Made by a program: the position numbers and the translations under genes. The notes beneath the pieces were generated by a model. That model saw only the letters and a list, made by a program, of their open reading frames with translations, was not told where the DNA came from and searched no databases. From contig JAJEEV010000050.1 of the NCBI GenBank assembly GCA_022820805.1, forward strand, positions 22,215 to 86,214: a stretch of 64,000 nt of DNA. Reading direction: 5' to 3'. Of this stretch, positions 17,050 through 23,550 are shown piece by piece (the first letter of the stretch is position 1; every line of letters begins with the position of its first letter). The DNA comes from Acidimicrobiia bacterium (GTDB lineage Bacteria; Actinomycetota; Acidimicrobiia; Acidimicrobiales; Aldehydirespiratoraceae).

Positions 17050-17838
17050 CTAGCGGGCGGTCCAGCCGCCGTCGACGACGATCGTCTGGCCGGTGATGTA
17101 GCTGCCCGCGTCGGAGGCCAGCAGCAGCAGCGCCCCGTCGAACTCGTCGACCTCGCCGGCGCGGCGCATGAGGGTGTTGCGCTGGATGTGGCGCAGGCCG
17201 GGGGCGTCGTCGGAGGAGAACATCTCCTCGGTCAGCTCGCTGCGGAAGTAGCCCGGGGCGATGGCGTTGACCCGTATGCCCTCGGTCGCCCACTGCTTGG
17301 CCAGCTCGCGGGTGAGCCCGATCAGACCGGTCTTGGAGGCCACGTAGCCGGCCTGGTGGTTCCCGCCGGAGGCCACGATGCCCAGCATCGAGGCCACGTT
17401 GATGATGCTGCCGCCCCGGCCGTGGCCGATCATCTCTCGGGCCGCAGCCGACGACAGCACGAACGCTGAGGTCAGGTTGATGTCCAGCACCCGCCGGAAC
17501 TGGGCTGGGTCCTGCTCGTGGGCCCGAACCACGGCGTCGCTGGTTCCTGCGTTGTTGACCACGATGTCGGGACCGCCGTGCTCGGCGGCCACCTCCACCA
17601 GCCGCTGGAGCTGGGAGTCGTCGGTGACGTCACAGCCCACCGGCACAACCCCGGTGACCTCGCCGGCCAGAGCCTCCAGGCGGTCCACCCTGCGGGCCGC
17701 GGCCACCACGGTGGCTCCCCCCGACGCCAGAAGCCGGCAGTAACGCTCGCCCAGGGTCCCGCTGGCGCCAGTGACGATCGCGACCCGGCCCTGCACCGAG
17801 AAGGTGTTCTCGGCTCCCCCCGTGCTCGCTGGGCTCAT
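17050..17838 (-). CDS. SDR family NAD(P)-dependent oxidoreductase
   Basis: This 262-residue classical short-chain dehydrogenase has the cofactor motif VTGASGTLGERYC (about residue 23), NNAG (about residue 96), the catalytic serine in NVASMLG and Tyr-x3-Lys in YVASK (about residue 167). The end VDGGWTAR is typical. It follows the PPOX gene at 17845-18267 by 6 bp on the same strand, so the two may be cotranscribed. Substrate is unknown. Confidence 0.88.
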   Translation of the reverse strand: MSPASTGGAENTFSVQGRVAIVTGASGTLGERYCRLLASGGATVVAAARRVDRLEALAGEVTGVVPVGCDVTDDSQLQRLVEVAAEHGGPDIVVNNAGTSDAVVRAHEQDPAQFRRVLDINLTSAFVLSSAAAREMIGHGRGGSIINVASMLGIVASGGNHQAGYVASKTGLIGLTRELAKQWATEGIRVNAIAPGYFRSELTEEMFSSDDAPGLRHIQRNTLMRRAGEVDEFDGALLLLASDAGSYITGQTIVVDGGWTAR

Positions 17839-17844
17839 GGCCAG

Positions 17845-18267
17845 CTAGCCGCGGATGTGGCCGGCTGCGCTCGTCGGGGTGAACCGGGCGATCAGGCGGC
17901 CCTCGTCGATCATGGCCTGGCGGTACTCGTCCCAGTCGGGGTGCGGGCCTCCGGTCACTCGCTCGTAGTAGGCGACCAGCGCGTCGCTGCTTGCGTCGCC
18001 CGGGCTGGTGGTGGCCGGCATGAGTTCGACGGTTCCGTCGAGCGACGCGTACGACCACGCCTTCTCATCGGAGATGTGCAGCACCGCTCGCCGGTCGCGT
18101 CGCAGGTTGGCCGTCTTGGCTCGGCCCGCGGTGACCGAGATCATGAAGACGCCGTCGTCGATGTCGTAGACGATGTCGGAGGACTGGGGCCGGCCGTCGG
18201 CCCGGATGGTGATCAGCACGCCGAGCCTGCGGTCGGCCGCCCAGTCGATTGCCTCTGAGAGTTCCAT
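17845..18267 (-). CDS. PPOX-class flavin/F420-dependent protein, 140 aa
   Basis: This small split-barrel protein resembles TIGR03618-type PPOX enzymes, which bind F420 or FMN and reduce or oxidise small molecules. Typical features are the N-terminal GVLITIRADGRPQSSDIVYD, the strand-turn ANLRRDRRAVLHIS that contacts the cofactor and the C-terminal RLIARFTPTS. The ATG at 18267 is preceded by AGGAAGG and is preferred because homology begins there; the frame is open further upstream but without family similarity. It lies between a second PPOX-type gene and the SDR gene. Confidence 0.82.
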   Translation of the reverse strand: MELSEAIDWAADRRLGVLITIRADGRPQSSDIVYDIDDGVFMISVTAGRAKTANLRRDRRAVLHISDEKAWSYASLDGTVELMPATTSPGDASSDALVAYYERVTGGPHPDWDEYRQAMIDEGRLIARFTPTSAAGHIRG

Positions 18268-18301
18268 GCCCGCCTTCCTAGCGGCCCGGCCCGCGTATCG
18301 C

Positions 18302-18826
18302 TCAGCCGGGCCCCGGAAGGCCGGGACCGTCGATGTGAGGACCGGTCGTGCCGCCGACCTCGGTGACGCCCATTCCCAGCTTGCGGTGGTCCCAGGTGCG
18401 GGTTCGCTCCACGTCGAGGCGCACGGCCACGCGCTTGCGCAGCATGGTCTCCACGAACGGTCTGAGATCCTCTGAATAGGGGCCGGTGTAGCGCTCCCAC
18501 ACGTTGACCCCGACCCGCCAGATCTCGTCGGGATCCTCCACAATCACGCCGCGGCCCTCCAGCGACACGCCCCGCAGCGTCTCGTAGGTGTTGCCCGCCT
18601 CGACCATCACCGCCAGGCGGTCATCGCGGCGCAGGTTGACGATCTTCTGGGCCTTGGCCTTGGACTCCAGCCAGACCTGCCCGTCGATCCAGCCGTACCA
18701 CATGGCCACCACATGCGGCATCCCGCCCGGTCCGACGGTCGCCATCGTGCAGGTGCGCGACTGCTCCAGGAATCGGGACACCTCCTCGCCGGTCATCTCG
18801 ATCTGTGACCGCTGGTTCTTGCCCAC
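18302..18826 (-). CDS. PPOX family (pyridoxamine 5'-phosphate oxidase-like) protein
   Basis: This split-barrel protein of about 174 residues has the PPOX layout CTMATVGPGGMPHVVAMWYG, then QKIVNLRRDDRLAVMVEAG and LEGRGVIVEDP. It is a second, divergent PPOX protein in the same cluster. The GTG at 18826 is chosen because GGGAG precedes it by 5 nt; an in-frame ATG at 18865 would add 13 residues but lacks a ribosome binding site. It is divergent from the ABM-family gene at 18928. Confidence 0.8.
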   Translation of the reverse strand: MGKNQRSQIEMTGEEVSRFLEQSRTCTMATVGPGGMPHVVAMWYGWIDGQVWLESKAKAQKIVNLRRDDRLAVMVEAGNTYETLRGVSLEGRGVIVEDPDEIWRVGVNVWERYTGPYSEDLRPFVETMLRKRVAVRLDVERTRTWDHRKLGMGVTEVGGTTGPHIDGPGLPGPG

Positions 18827-18927
18827 GCTGGCTCCCTTCGGTCTCGGGCCGACGACTCTAGCCATCTGCCCGGTAGCTTCTCGGCGCAGGCGTGCTAGTC
18901 ACGAAGGTCACCGGAAGGGGCAGGGTC

Positions 18928-19233
18928 ATGTCGAAGGTCTCTGTGTTCGCGAAGTTCTCCTGCCAGGAGGGCAAGGGCGACGAGATGGACGCGGCCCTGC
19001 GGGCTGTGGTGGCCGCCAGCGAGTCGGTGGACGGGGTCGAGTCGTACTCCTACCACCGCGGCGAGGACGGCACCTACTGGTTCTTCGCCCTCATGTCGAG
19101 CATGGAGGCGGCCCAGCAGCACGCCGGCAACGAGGCCATGCAGGCGGCCATGCCCACGATGATGGCACTGCTGGACGGCCCGCCCGACATGGCCATGACC
19201 ACCCCCGTGGCGGCCAACGGCTTCGACTTCTAA
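18928..19233 (+). CDS. Antibiotic biosynthesis monooxygenase (ABM) domain protein
   Basis: This 101-residue single-domain protein has the dimeric ferredoxin-like ABM fold. Visible features are VFAKFSCQEGKGDEMDAALR, GVESYSYHRGEDGTYWFFAL and the C-terminal GPPDMAMTTPVAANG. Such proteins are quinol or small-molecule monooxygenases, or simple dimerising stress proteins. The ATG at 18928 follows GGAAGGGG. An earlier in-frame GTG at 18892 is possible but less supported. Confidence 0.8.
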   Translation: MSKVSVFAKFSCQEGKGDEMDAALRAVVAASESVDGVESYSYHRGEDGTYWFFALMSSMEAAQQHAGNEAMQAAMPTMMALLDGPPDMAMTTPVAANGFDF

Positions 19234-19262
19234 GAGGCCGGGAGTTCAGTCCGCTAGCGCCG

Positions 19263-19649
19263 TCAGGCGACGAGGACGTCGGTCTGGGCGAAGTCATCGC
19301 CCACGAACAGCAGCGGAAGGCCCATGCGGCGGGCCAGCGCGTAGGAGAACGTGTCGCCGTAGTTGAGCCCCGCGGGATGCCGTCCCTTGCCGAAGCGGCG
19401 CCAGCACACCAGGGCCTCGTTCGCCGCCTCGGCATCGACTGGCTCGATCCTCATCTCAACGCGCGCCAGCAGTTCGTCGAGCAGCTGAGCGCCCGCGGGC
19501 CCGGCTCGCGCCTCGACGACGATCCCGAGCTCGACGCGAGTTGCGGCCGACATGATGCAGGGAGAGCCGACGAGCTCGCGCTCGATCTCGGAGCCGCCGG
19601 GCTCACCGAACAGCGCCGCGACGATGGCTGAGGTGTCGACCACGTTCAC
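19263..19649 (-). CDS. vapC: VapC-type PIN-domain toxin
   Basis: This 128-residue PIN ribonuclease carries the four acidic residues of the family: Asp5 in VVDTSAIVA, a Glu in ATRVELGI (about residue 40), an Asp in NYGDTFSYALA (about residue 98) and an Asp in VGDDFAQTD. VapC toxins cleave RNA, often tRNA, in the cytosol. Its start overlaps the VapB stop by 4 nt, the usual antitoxin-first order. It is intact. Confidence 0.9.
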   Translation of the reverse strand: MNVVDTSAIVAALFGEPGGSEIERELVGSPCIMSAATRVELGIVVEARAGPAGAQLLDELLARVEMRIEPVDAEAANEALVCWRRFGKGRHPAGLNYGDTFSYALARRMGLPLLFVGDDFAQTDVLVA

Positions 19650-19888
19650 GAGGGCAGTCCGTGCTCGTCGTAACCGATGACCTCGTCGGGTTCCCGCTCA
19701 TCCAGTCGCGGCAGCTGCTGGAACCGTTCGATGATGTCGTCGAGCCTTCGGTCGCGCTGGCGCCGCCTCTCCGCGTCGAGCCGGGCCCGCAGCGACGCAA
19801 CAACCGCCTCGGTGATGGACTCCCCCGTCAGCTCGGCCAACTCTCGGGCGAGTTGATCAGCGGCAGCGCTCTTGATGCTGAGCACCAT
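19646..19888 (-). CDS. vapB: VapB-type antitoxin
   Basis: This 80-residue protein begins MVLSIKSAAADQLARELAEL, the N-terminal DNA-binding strand and helix of the Psk/VapB family. A basic helix rich in arginine (ARLDAERRRQRDRRLDDII) follows. The acidic C-terminus (DEREPDEVIGYDEHGLPS) would wrap the VapC toxin. The ATG is leaderless, 7 nt behind TATTCT. An operator-like inverted repeat lies upstream. Confidence 0.88.
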   Translation of the reverse strand: MVLSIKSAAADQLARELAELTGESITEAVVASLRARLDAERRRQRDRRLDDIIERFQQLPRLDEREPDEVIGYDEHGLPS

Positions 19889-19895
19889 AGGTACC

Positions 19896-19928
19896 AGAAT
19901 ACCAGTCTAGGTAGAAAGGTGTCCTAGA
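19896..19928 (-). promoter_or_regulatory. vapBC promoter and operator
   Basis: The -10 box TATTCT (complement of 19896-19901) ends 7 nt before the vapB ATG. Just upstream, TCTAGG (19906-19911) and CCTAGA (19923-19928) form a perfect 6-bp inverted repeat with an 11-nt spacer. It sits where a VapBC complex would bind for autorepression. Confidence 0.5.
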
Positions 19929-19977
19929 GACCTCTCGACGCCATTCTCGACCGTGCGGGTGGAGCGTGTTCGAGGCA

Positions 19978-20154
19978 TCAGGCCTGACTGCTGCTGGCTG
20001 AGTCGGACAACTCGTCAGTCGAGTTGAGGATCTCCTCGAGCCGGGCTGCGGGCGCGGGACTCCGGGAAGAAGGTAGCGAGTCGGTGTCAACGGGGTTGGC
20101 CTGGCGCAAATCGCCAAGCACCTCCTCGTCAAGTCTTGGAAACTCACAGATCAC
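19978..20154 (-). pseudogene. Short remnant resembling the N-terminus of an actinobacterial membrane protein
   Basis: A GTG at 20154, 6 nt behind AAGGGGG, opens a 58-residue frame. It begins VICEFPRLDEEVLGDLRQAN and continues PVDTDSLPSSRSPAPAARLE. As I recall it, this composition is typical of the cytosolic N-terminus of anti-sigma-like or uncharacterised actinobacterial membrane proteins, which then continue into a transmembrane helix. Here the frame stops after DELSDSASSSQA without any membrane segment. It is therefore likely a truncated remnant, or else a genuine small soluble protein. It lies upstream of vapBC on the same strand. Confidence 0.4.
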
Positions 20155-20296
20155 TATTGCCCCCTTGGTATTGGAAGATTCGCGGTTCAATCTCGGTCGT
20201 CAACTCGGATCGGCGCTCATCTCTAGTGTCCTGTCCGCCGGCCGCGCTTTCTTTCGTGTCACCGCCGGGTGGCCGCGCCTGGGGGCGGGTGGGGGT

Positions 20297-20722
20297 TCAG
20301 GGGCAGTTGTCGCTCAGCGTCTGCCGCGCGATCCGGGCGGCTTCGCCGGCCGCGGAGAGTTGGCCGACCCGGGCACACAGCGCATCGGAACCGGACACGA
20401 GTTCTGTGCAGCCGACGGCGCGGGCGTCGCGGGTCTGTTCGATCATCGCGTTGGCGAGCCACTGGCCGGCGCTCGCGACGGCTGGGCTCGCCTCGGCGAG
20501 ATCCGCGGCAGTCGCCGTGCCGAGGCGGTCGAGGTACTCCTGTTGCAGCGCGGCCCACCTGTCGGCCAGAGCCTCGCATCCGAGCGCAGCCTCGAACCGC
20601 GTCGCGGTCAACTCGCCGGTCATCGCGGGCTCGTCGCTGACGGTGCCGCACGCTGAGGCGAGGACCGCAAGAAGCGCCACCACGCAGCGGCGGACGGGCC
20701 AGCCTCTGACAATCGCTCTCAT
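20297..20722 (-). CDS. Small hypothetical lipoprotein
   Basis: This 141-residue protein starts MRAIVRGWPVRRCVVALLAV and has the lipobox LASAC, so it should be a membrane-anchored exported lipoprotein. The mature part is helical, with three further cysteines (ALGCEAL, VGCTEL, DALCAR and a terminal DNCP) that could form disulphides. I do not recognise the family. The frame is open 26 codons upstream, but the signal peptide fixes the start at 20722. Confidence 0.68.
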   Translation of the reverse strand: MRAIVRGWPVRRCVVALLAVLASACGTVSDEPAMTGELTATRFEAALGCEALADRWAALQQEYLDRLGTATAADLAEASPAVASAGQWLANAMIEQTRDARAVGCTELVSGSDALCARVGQLSAAGEAARIARQTLSDNCP

Positions 20723-20750
20723 CGGTTCTCGGGTGCCGATCACGTTGAGC

Positions 20751-20828
20751 GATCCCTCGTTAGTCTCGTCGACGAGGCCCCACAGGGCTGAAGGCAGCAA
20801 GCGAATCTACCGGCGTCGGCGTCAGCGC
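20751..20828 (+). ncRNA. Candidate small bacterial SRP (4.5S-like) RNA
   Basis: The stretch 20783-20799 reads CAGGGCTGAAGGCAGCA, close to the conserved SRP domain IV hairpin CAGGGCCGGAAGGCAGCA found in actinobacteria, with the tetraloop shortened. Flanking arms 20759-20777 and 20810-20826 can pair imperfectly with several G-U pairs, as in the long SRP rod. The inner helix next to the symmetric loop pairs poorly here. This may be a genuine SRP RNA with local divergence, or a degenerate copy. Confidence 0.35.
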
Positions 20829-20845
20829 CTAGATTCGGCTCCGCG

Positions 20846-21373
20846 ATGAATGACGCGGACTCCGTTCCCGATCCGGGCGAGGCGCCCCCGCCGGCCAAGG
20901 GGTTCCGTGTGCCTGGCCGGGTTCTGGTGTCGCCGCCCTTCAGGGCCATCGGTCCCCGGGTCATTCCACCATTCCATCGGGCCATCAACCGGCTCACAGG
21001 TGGCCGCACCCTGCTCGACTCGGCCGCCCAGCCCATGCTCATGCTCATCACGAAGGGCGCCCGCACGGGCCGGCGCCGCGAGACGCCATTGGCAGCCGTC
21101 CCACTGGAGGAGGGTCGCTTCCTGGTGGTGGGCAGCAACTTCGCTCGGGAACATCACCCGGCCTGGACGGCCAACCTCATCGCCAACCCCGACGCCGAGA
21201 TCGTGTTCCGCGGGGAGCGGATGCCGGTGCGGGCCCGGCTCCTCGACGGTGCCGAGCGCCGGGGGCGTTGGGAGACCGCAGTGGCCTGGTTCCCGGGCTG
21301 GACCGACTACGTCACCGTCACCGAGCGCGAGTTCCGCTTGTTCGAACTCGAACCGGTCTCGGGACCGCCATAG
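20846..21373 (+). CDS. Nitroreductase/deazaflavin (F420)-dependent oxidoreductase, DDN family
   Basis: This 175-residue split-barrel protein matches the Ddn-type deazaflavin-dependent nitroreductase family. Diagnostic segments are LMLITKGARTGRRRETPLAAV (F420-binding loop), VVGSNFAREHHPAWTANLIANPDAEI and VAWFPGWTDYV. F420H2 would be the electron donor for reduction of quinones or nitro compounds. A TAGATT box (20830-20835) lies 10 nt before the ATG, so the leader would be very short. It is upstream of the MOSC and DMSP-lyase-like genes. Confidence 0.87.
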   Translation: MNDADSVPDPGEAPPPAKGFRVPGRVLVSPPFRAIGPRVIPPFHRAINRLTGGRTLLDSAAQPMLMLITKGARTGRRRETPLAAVPLEEGRFLVVGSNFAREHHPAWTANLIANPDAEIVFRGERMPVRARLLDGAERRGRWETAVAWFPGWTDYVTVTEREFRLFELEPVSGPP

Positions 21374-21394
21374 GGGATGGTTTCCGGTCGCGCC

Positions 21395-21400
21395 TACCGT
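21395..21400 (+). promoter_or_regulatory. -10 box TACCGT, leaderless promoter of the MOSC gene
   Basis: TACCGT ends 6 nt before the GTG at 21407. It marks the start of a transcript that probably includes the DMSP-lyase-like gene 30 bp downstream of the MOSC stop. Confidence 0.45.
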
Positions 21401-21406
21401 AGAACG

Positions 21407-22132
21407 GTGGCGAAACCTCCCGCACTGGAAGGAACGGTCCGCGCCGTGAGCGTGGGCGCGGTGGGCGAACTGGACCCGACAGGTCGGCGGATCCGGTCCG
21501 CGTTCATCAAGCGGCCGGTTGCCGGACGCGTCTCGCTCGGGCCGCTCGGGTTGCCTGGAGACGAGCATGTCTACGAGGATCACGGCGGTCCGGACATGGC
21601 GCTGCTCGCCTATCCGGGCGAGCACTACCAGTATTGGCGAGACCTCGGTCTGGATCTTCCCCCAGCCGCGGCGATGGGCGAGAACCTCACAACCGAGGGG
21701 CTGCTTGAGACCGACATCCATCTTGGCGATGTGTTCGGGATTGGATCAGCGGTGGTCCAGGCATGCCAGACTCGCAGCCCGTGTCTGAAGCTCGCGGCAA
21801 GGTTCGGCCGCAAGGACATGGCGGTCCTGGTGCAGGACACCGGGTTCACCGGCTACCTGCTCAGGGTTCTCGTCCCCGGAGAGATAGGTGCCGGAGATGC
21901 GATGACGCTGTTGCGGCGCGACCCATTCCATGAGGTGAGCATCGCGGAGGCGGGTCGGATAATGAACGTGAATCGCAAGGATCTGCAAGGGGCGCAGCGG
22001 CTGCTGGCGATTCCTGCCCTGGGGTCGTCGACTCGCCGGATGATGGCGGCACGGATCGACAAGGGGGTCGCCGACCTGGACGGCCTCGATGTCGGGCGCC
22101 TGTTCCATCCCGACGACAAGCCCAGCGAATAG
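21407..22132 (+). CDS. MOSC domain-containing protein (YiiM-like)
   Basis: This 241-residue protein has the MOSC beta barrel of molybdenum-cofactor sulfurases and mARC-like enzymes. Conserved parts are GPLGLPGDEHVYEDHGGPDMALLAY, MGENLTTEGL and the cysteine loop VQACQTRSPCLKLAARFG. A three-helix C-terminal domain follows (EAGRIMNVNRKDLQGAQRLL), as in YiiM. YiiM reduces N-hydroxylated compounds with Moco. The GTG start is set by homology and by the TACCGT box 6 nt upstream. Confidence 0.88.
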   Translation: MAKPPALEGTVRAVSVGAVGELDPTGRRIRSAFIKRPVAGRVSLGPLGLPGDEHVYEDHGGPDMALLAYPGEHYQYWRDLGLDLPPAAAMGENLTTEGLLETDIHLGDVFGIGSAVVQACQTRSPCLKLAARFGRKDMAVLVQDTGFTGYLLRVLVPGEIGAGDAMTLLRRDPFHEVSIAEAGRIMNVNRKDLQGAQRLLAIPALGSSTRRMMAARIDKGVADLDGLDVGRLFHPDDKPSE

Positions 22133-22162
22133 CGGGCACGATCCCCGAGGGTTGGTGCCGAG

Positions 22163-22783
22163 ATGAGCGTGCCCGGCAGCGCCGTTGACGGGCTCCTTCG
22201 ACGGATAGCCCAGTTTCACCGGAGCCGTCCGCTAGTACCGGAGTTCCCGATGGTGGCTGCGGTGCTCGACGCGCTCGACGACGCTCGCTGTCCCGCCGAC
22301 GTCGAGCTGAACCTCCTGCCGGTGGTCCGCCACCTCGACGCGGTCGGGTCCAGCGGCGATGCCGCCATCGACGCGGTTCTTGAGGAATTCCTCCGTCTCG
22401 GTCCGGCGCTGCCGTGGCACCGGACCGCCGGCTACCTCGACGTGCTGAGCCGGGACTACCTGGACAACTACGGGTACGTCCAGTTGCTGGGTCCGAATTC
22501 CATCGTCGAGCACGCCACCGTGAGGGTCGGGATCGGCCTGTGGGGCCCTCACCTCCACTACCCGGCCCACAAGCACGAGGCCGAGGAGCTGTACCACGTG
22601 CTGGCTGGGGAGCCGTCGTTCAGCAGCGGCGACGGCAACGCTCGCGCCACCCGGCCGGGCGACGCCGTCCACCATGCGCCCTGGCAGGAGCACAGCCAGG
22701 ACTTCGGTCCCACGCCGACCGTGCTCCTGTACTGCTGGACCGGCGCGGTCGAACCCGACGCGGTCCTGGTGAGCGACCGCTGA
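22163..22783 (+). CDS. DMSP lyase-like cupin protein (DddL/DddQ family)
   Basis: This 206-residue protein matches the dimethylsulfoniopropionate lyase cupins. The metal motif is HYPAHKHEAEELYHVLAG (about residues 130-147), with two histidines, a glutamate and the tyrosine that acts in catalysis in DddQ. The second motif GDAVHHAPWQEHSQDF (about residue 165) gives the last histidine. An N-terminal helical region (FPMVAAVLDALDDARCPADV) is typical of the family. Activity would release dimethyl sulfide and acrylate from DMSP. No acrylate-detoxifying gene (acuI, acuN) is visible in the window, so in vivo DMSP use is not certain. It probably shares a transcript with the MOSC gene. Confidence 0.75.
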   Translation: MSVPGSAVDGLLRRIAQFHRSRPLVPEFPMVAAVLDALDDARCPADVELNLLPVVRHLDAVGSSGDAAIDAVLEEFLRLGPALPWHRTAGYLDVLSRDYLDNYGYVQLLGPNSIVEHATVRVGIGLWGPHLHYPAHKHEAEELYHVLAGEPSFSSGDGNARATRPGDAVHHAPWQEHSQDFGPTPTVLLYCWTGAVEPDAVLVSDR

Positions 22784-22808
22784 CCCTGGCCAGGGTTCAA
22801 GACGCCGA

Positions 22809-22833
22809 GCGCAGCCCGGTCAGCCGTGGACGT
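22809..22833. repeat. 25-bp direct repeat, left copy, flanking parDE
   Basis: This 25-bp segment is identical to 23526-23550. On the minus strand both encode the same gene end (VHG, stop, then CCGGGCTGCGC). The right copy is the true 3' end of the CMD/AhpD-like gene. The left copy therefore looks like a duplicated gene end on the far side of the toxin-antitoxin module. Confidence 0.85.
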
Positions 22834-22855
22834 GCTGGGGGAGGACCGCCGGACA

Positions 22856-22887
22856 TGCGTTGGCAAGGTTTGCCAACGCACTATGCT
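22856..22887 (+). promoter_or_regulatory. parDE operator and promoter
   Basis: An 11-bp perfect inverted repeat, TGCGTTGGCAA (22856-22866) and TTGCCAACGCA (22870-22880), with a 3-nt spacer, lies directly before a TATGCT -10 box (22882-22887). The box ends 8 nt before the parD ATG. This is the expected place for a ParD ribbon-helix-helix dimer to repress its own operon. Confidence 0.7.
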
Positions 22888-22895
22888 CGGATGCC

Positions 22896-23129
22896 ATGAC
22901 CACGATGAACGTGTCGCTCCCGGAGGAACTCAAGACCTTCGTCGACTCGCAGGTCGACCTCGGCCACTACGGATCAACGAGCGAGTACGTGCGTGATCTG
23001 ATCCGACGGGATCACGACCGCCGCCGTCTCCGAGCCGCACTCCTCGAGGGAGCCCGCGCCCCGGTCGCCGGCACGGCGGACGCCGCCTATTTCGCATCGC
23101 TCCGACATCAAGCCCGAGCCGACGCCTGA
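22896..23129 (+). CDS. parD: ParD-family ribbon-helix-helix antitoxin
   Basis: This 77-residue protein begins MTTMNVSLPEELKTFVDSQV, the beta strand and first helix of ParD/CopG repressors, followed by YGSTSEYVRDLIRRDHDR. The C-terminal tail (GTADAAYFASLRHQARADA) is the toxin-binding part. The ATG at 22896 is the first in-frame start after the -10 box and operator. ParE starts 10 bp after its stop. Confidence 0.88.
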   Translation: MTTMNVSLPEELKTFVDSQVDLGHYGSTSEYVRDLIRRDHDRRRLRAALLEGARAPVAGTADAAYFASLRHQARADA

Positions 23130-23139
23130 ACTCGAGTCG

Positions 23140-23457
23140 GTGCAGGTCGAAGTCCGCACCCTTGCCGCCGCCGACATCGAGGCCGCGGTCACCCTCTATC
23201 GCGCCGAAGCCGGCTCGGAGACTGCACTGGACTTCGTGGACGCGCTCGAGGCCGCCATCGACCATCTCCGCCACTATCCGAACTCCGGATCCCTCCGGTT
23301 TGCCTTCGAACTCGAGATCCCGGAGCTACGGAGTTGGTCTCTCCAGAAGTTCCCCTACCTGATCTTCTACGTGCCCCAACACGACTGCTTCGACGTCTGG
23401 CGCGTCCTGCACGCGAGGCGAGACATCCCCGCCTACCTGTCGTCTGATCCTCCCTGA
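23140..23457 (+). CDS. parE: ParE/RelE-superfamily toxin
   Basis: This 105-residue protein has the RelE/ParE fold: LAAADIEAAVTLYRAEAG helices, LRHYPNSGSLRF turn, then SWSLQKFPYLIFYVPQHDCFDVWRV strands and a final LHARRDIPAYL. ParE toxins poison gyrase, while RelE-type members cut mRNA; the order after ParD favours ParE. The translation start is GTG. It ends 69 bp before the right copy of the 25-bp repeat. Confidence 0.87.
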   Translation: MQVEVRTLAAADIEAAVTLYRAEAGSETALDFVDALEAAIDHLRHYPNSGSLRFAFELEIPELRSWSLQKFPYLIFYVPQHDCFDVWRVLHARRDIPAYLSSDPP

Positions 23458-23525
23458 TGATCCGGGCGTCAACGGACCCGGGGAGGCCCATTGCCACATG
23501 CGCCCAGGAGTGCCCTGAGCACGGG

Positions 23526-23550
23526 GCGCAGCCCGGTCAGCCGTGGACGT
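23526..23550. repeat. 25-bp direct repeat, right copy, flanking parDE
   Basis: This copy is identical to 22809-22833. It contains the last codons and the TGA (complement of 23537-23539) of the CMD/AhpD-like gene. The two copies bracket the whole ParDE module. Confidence 0.85.
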
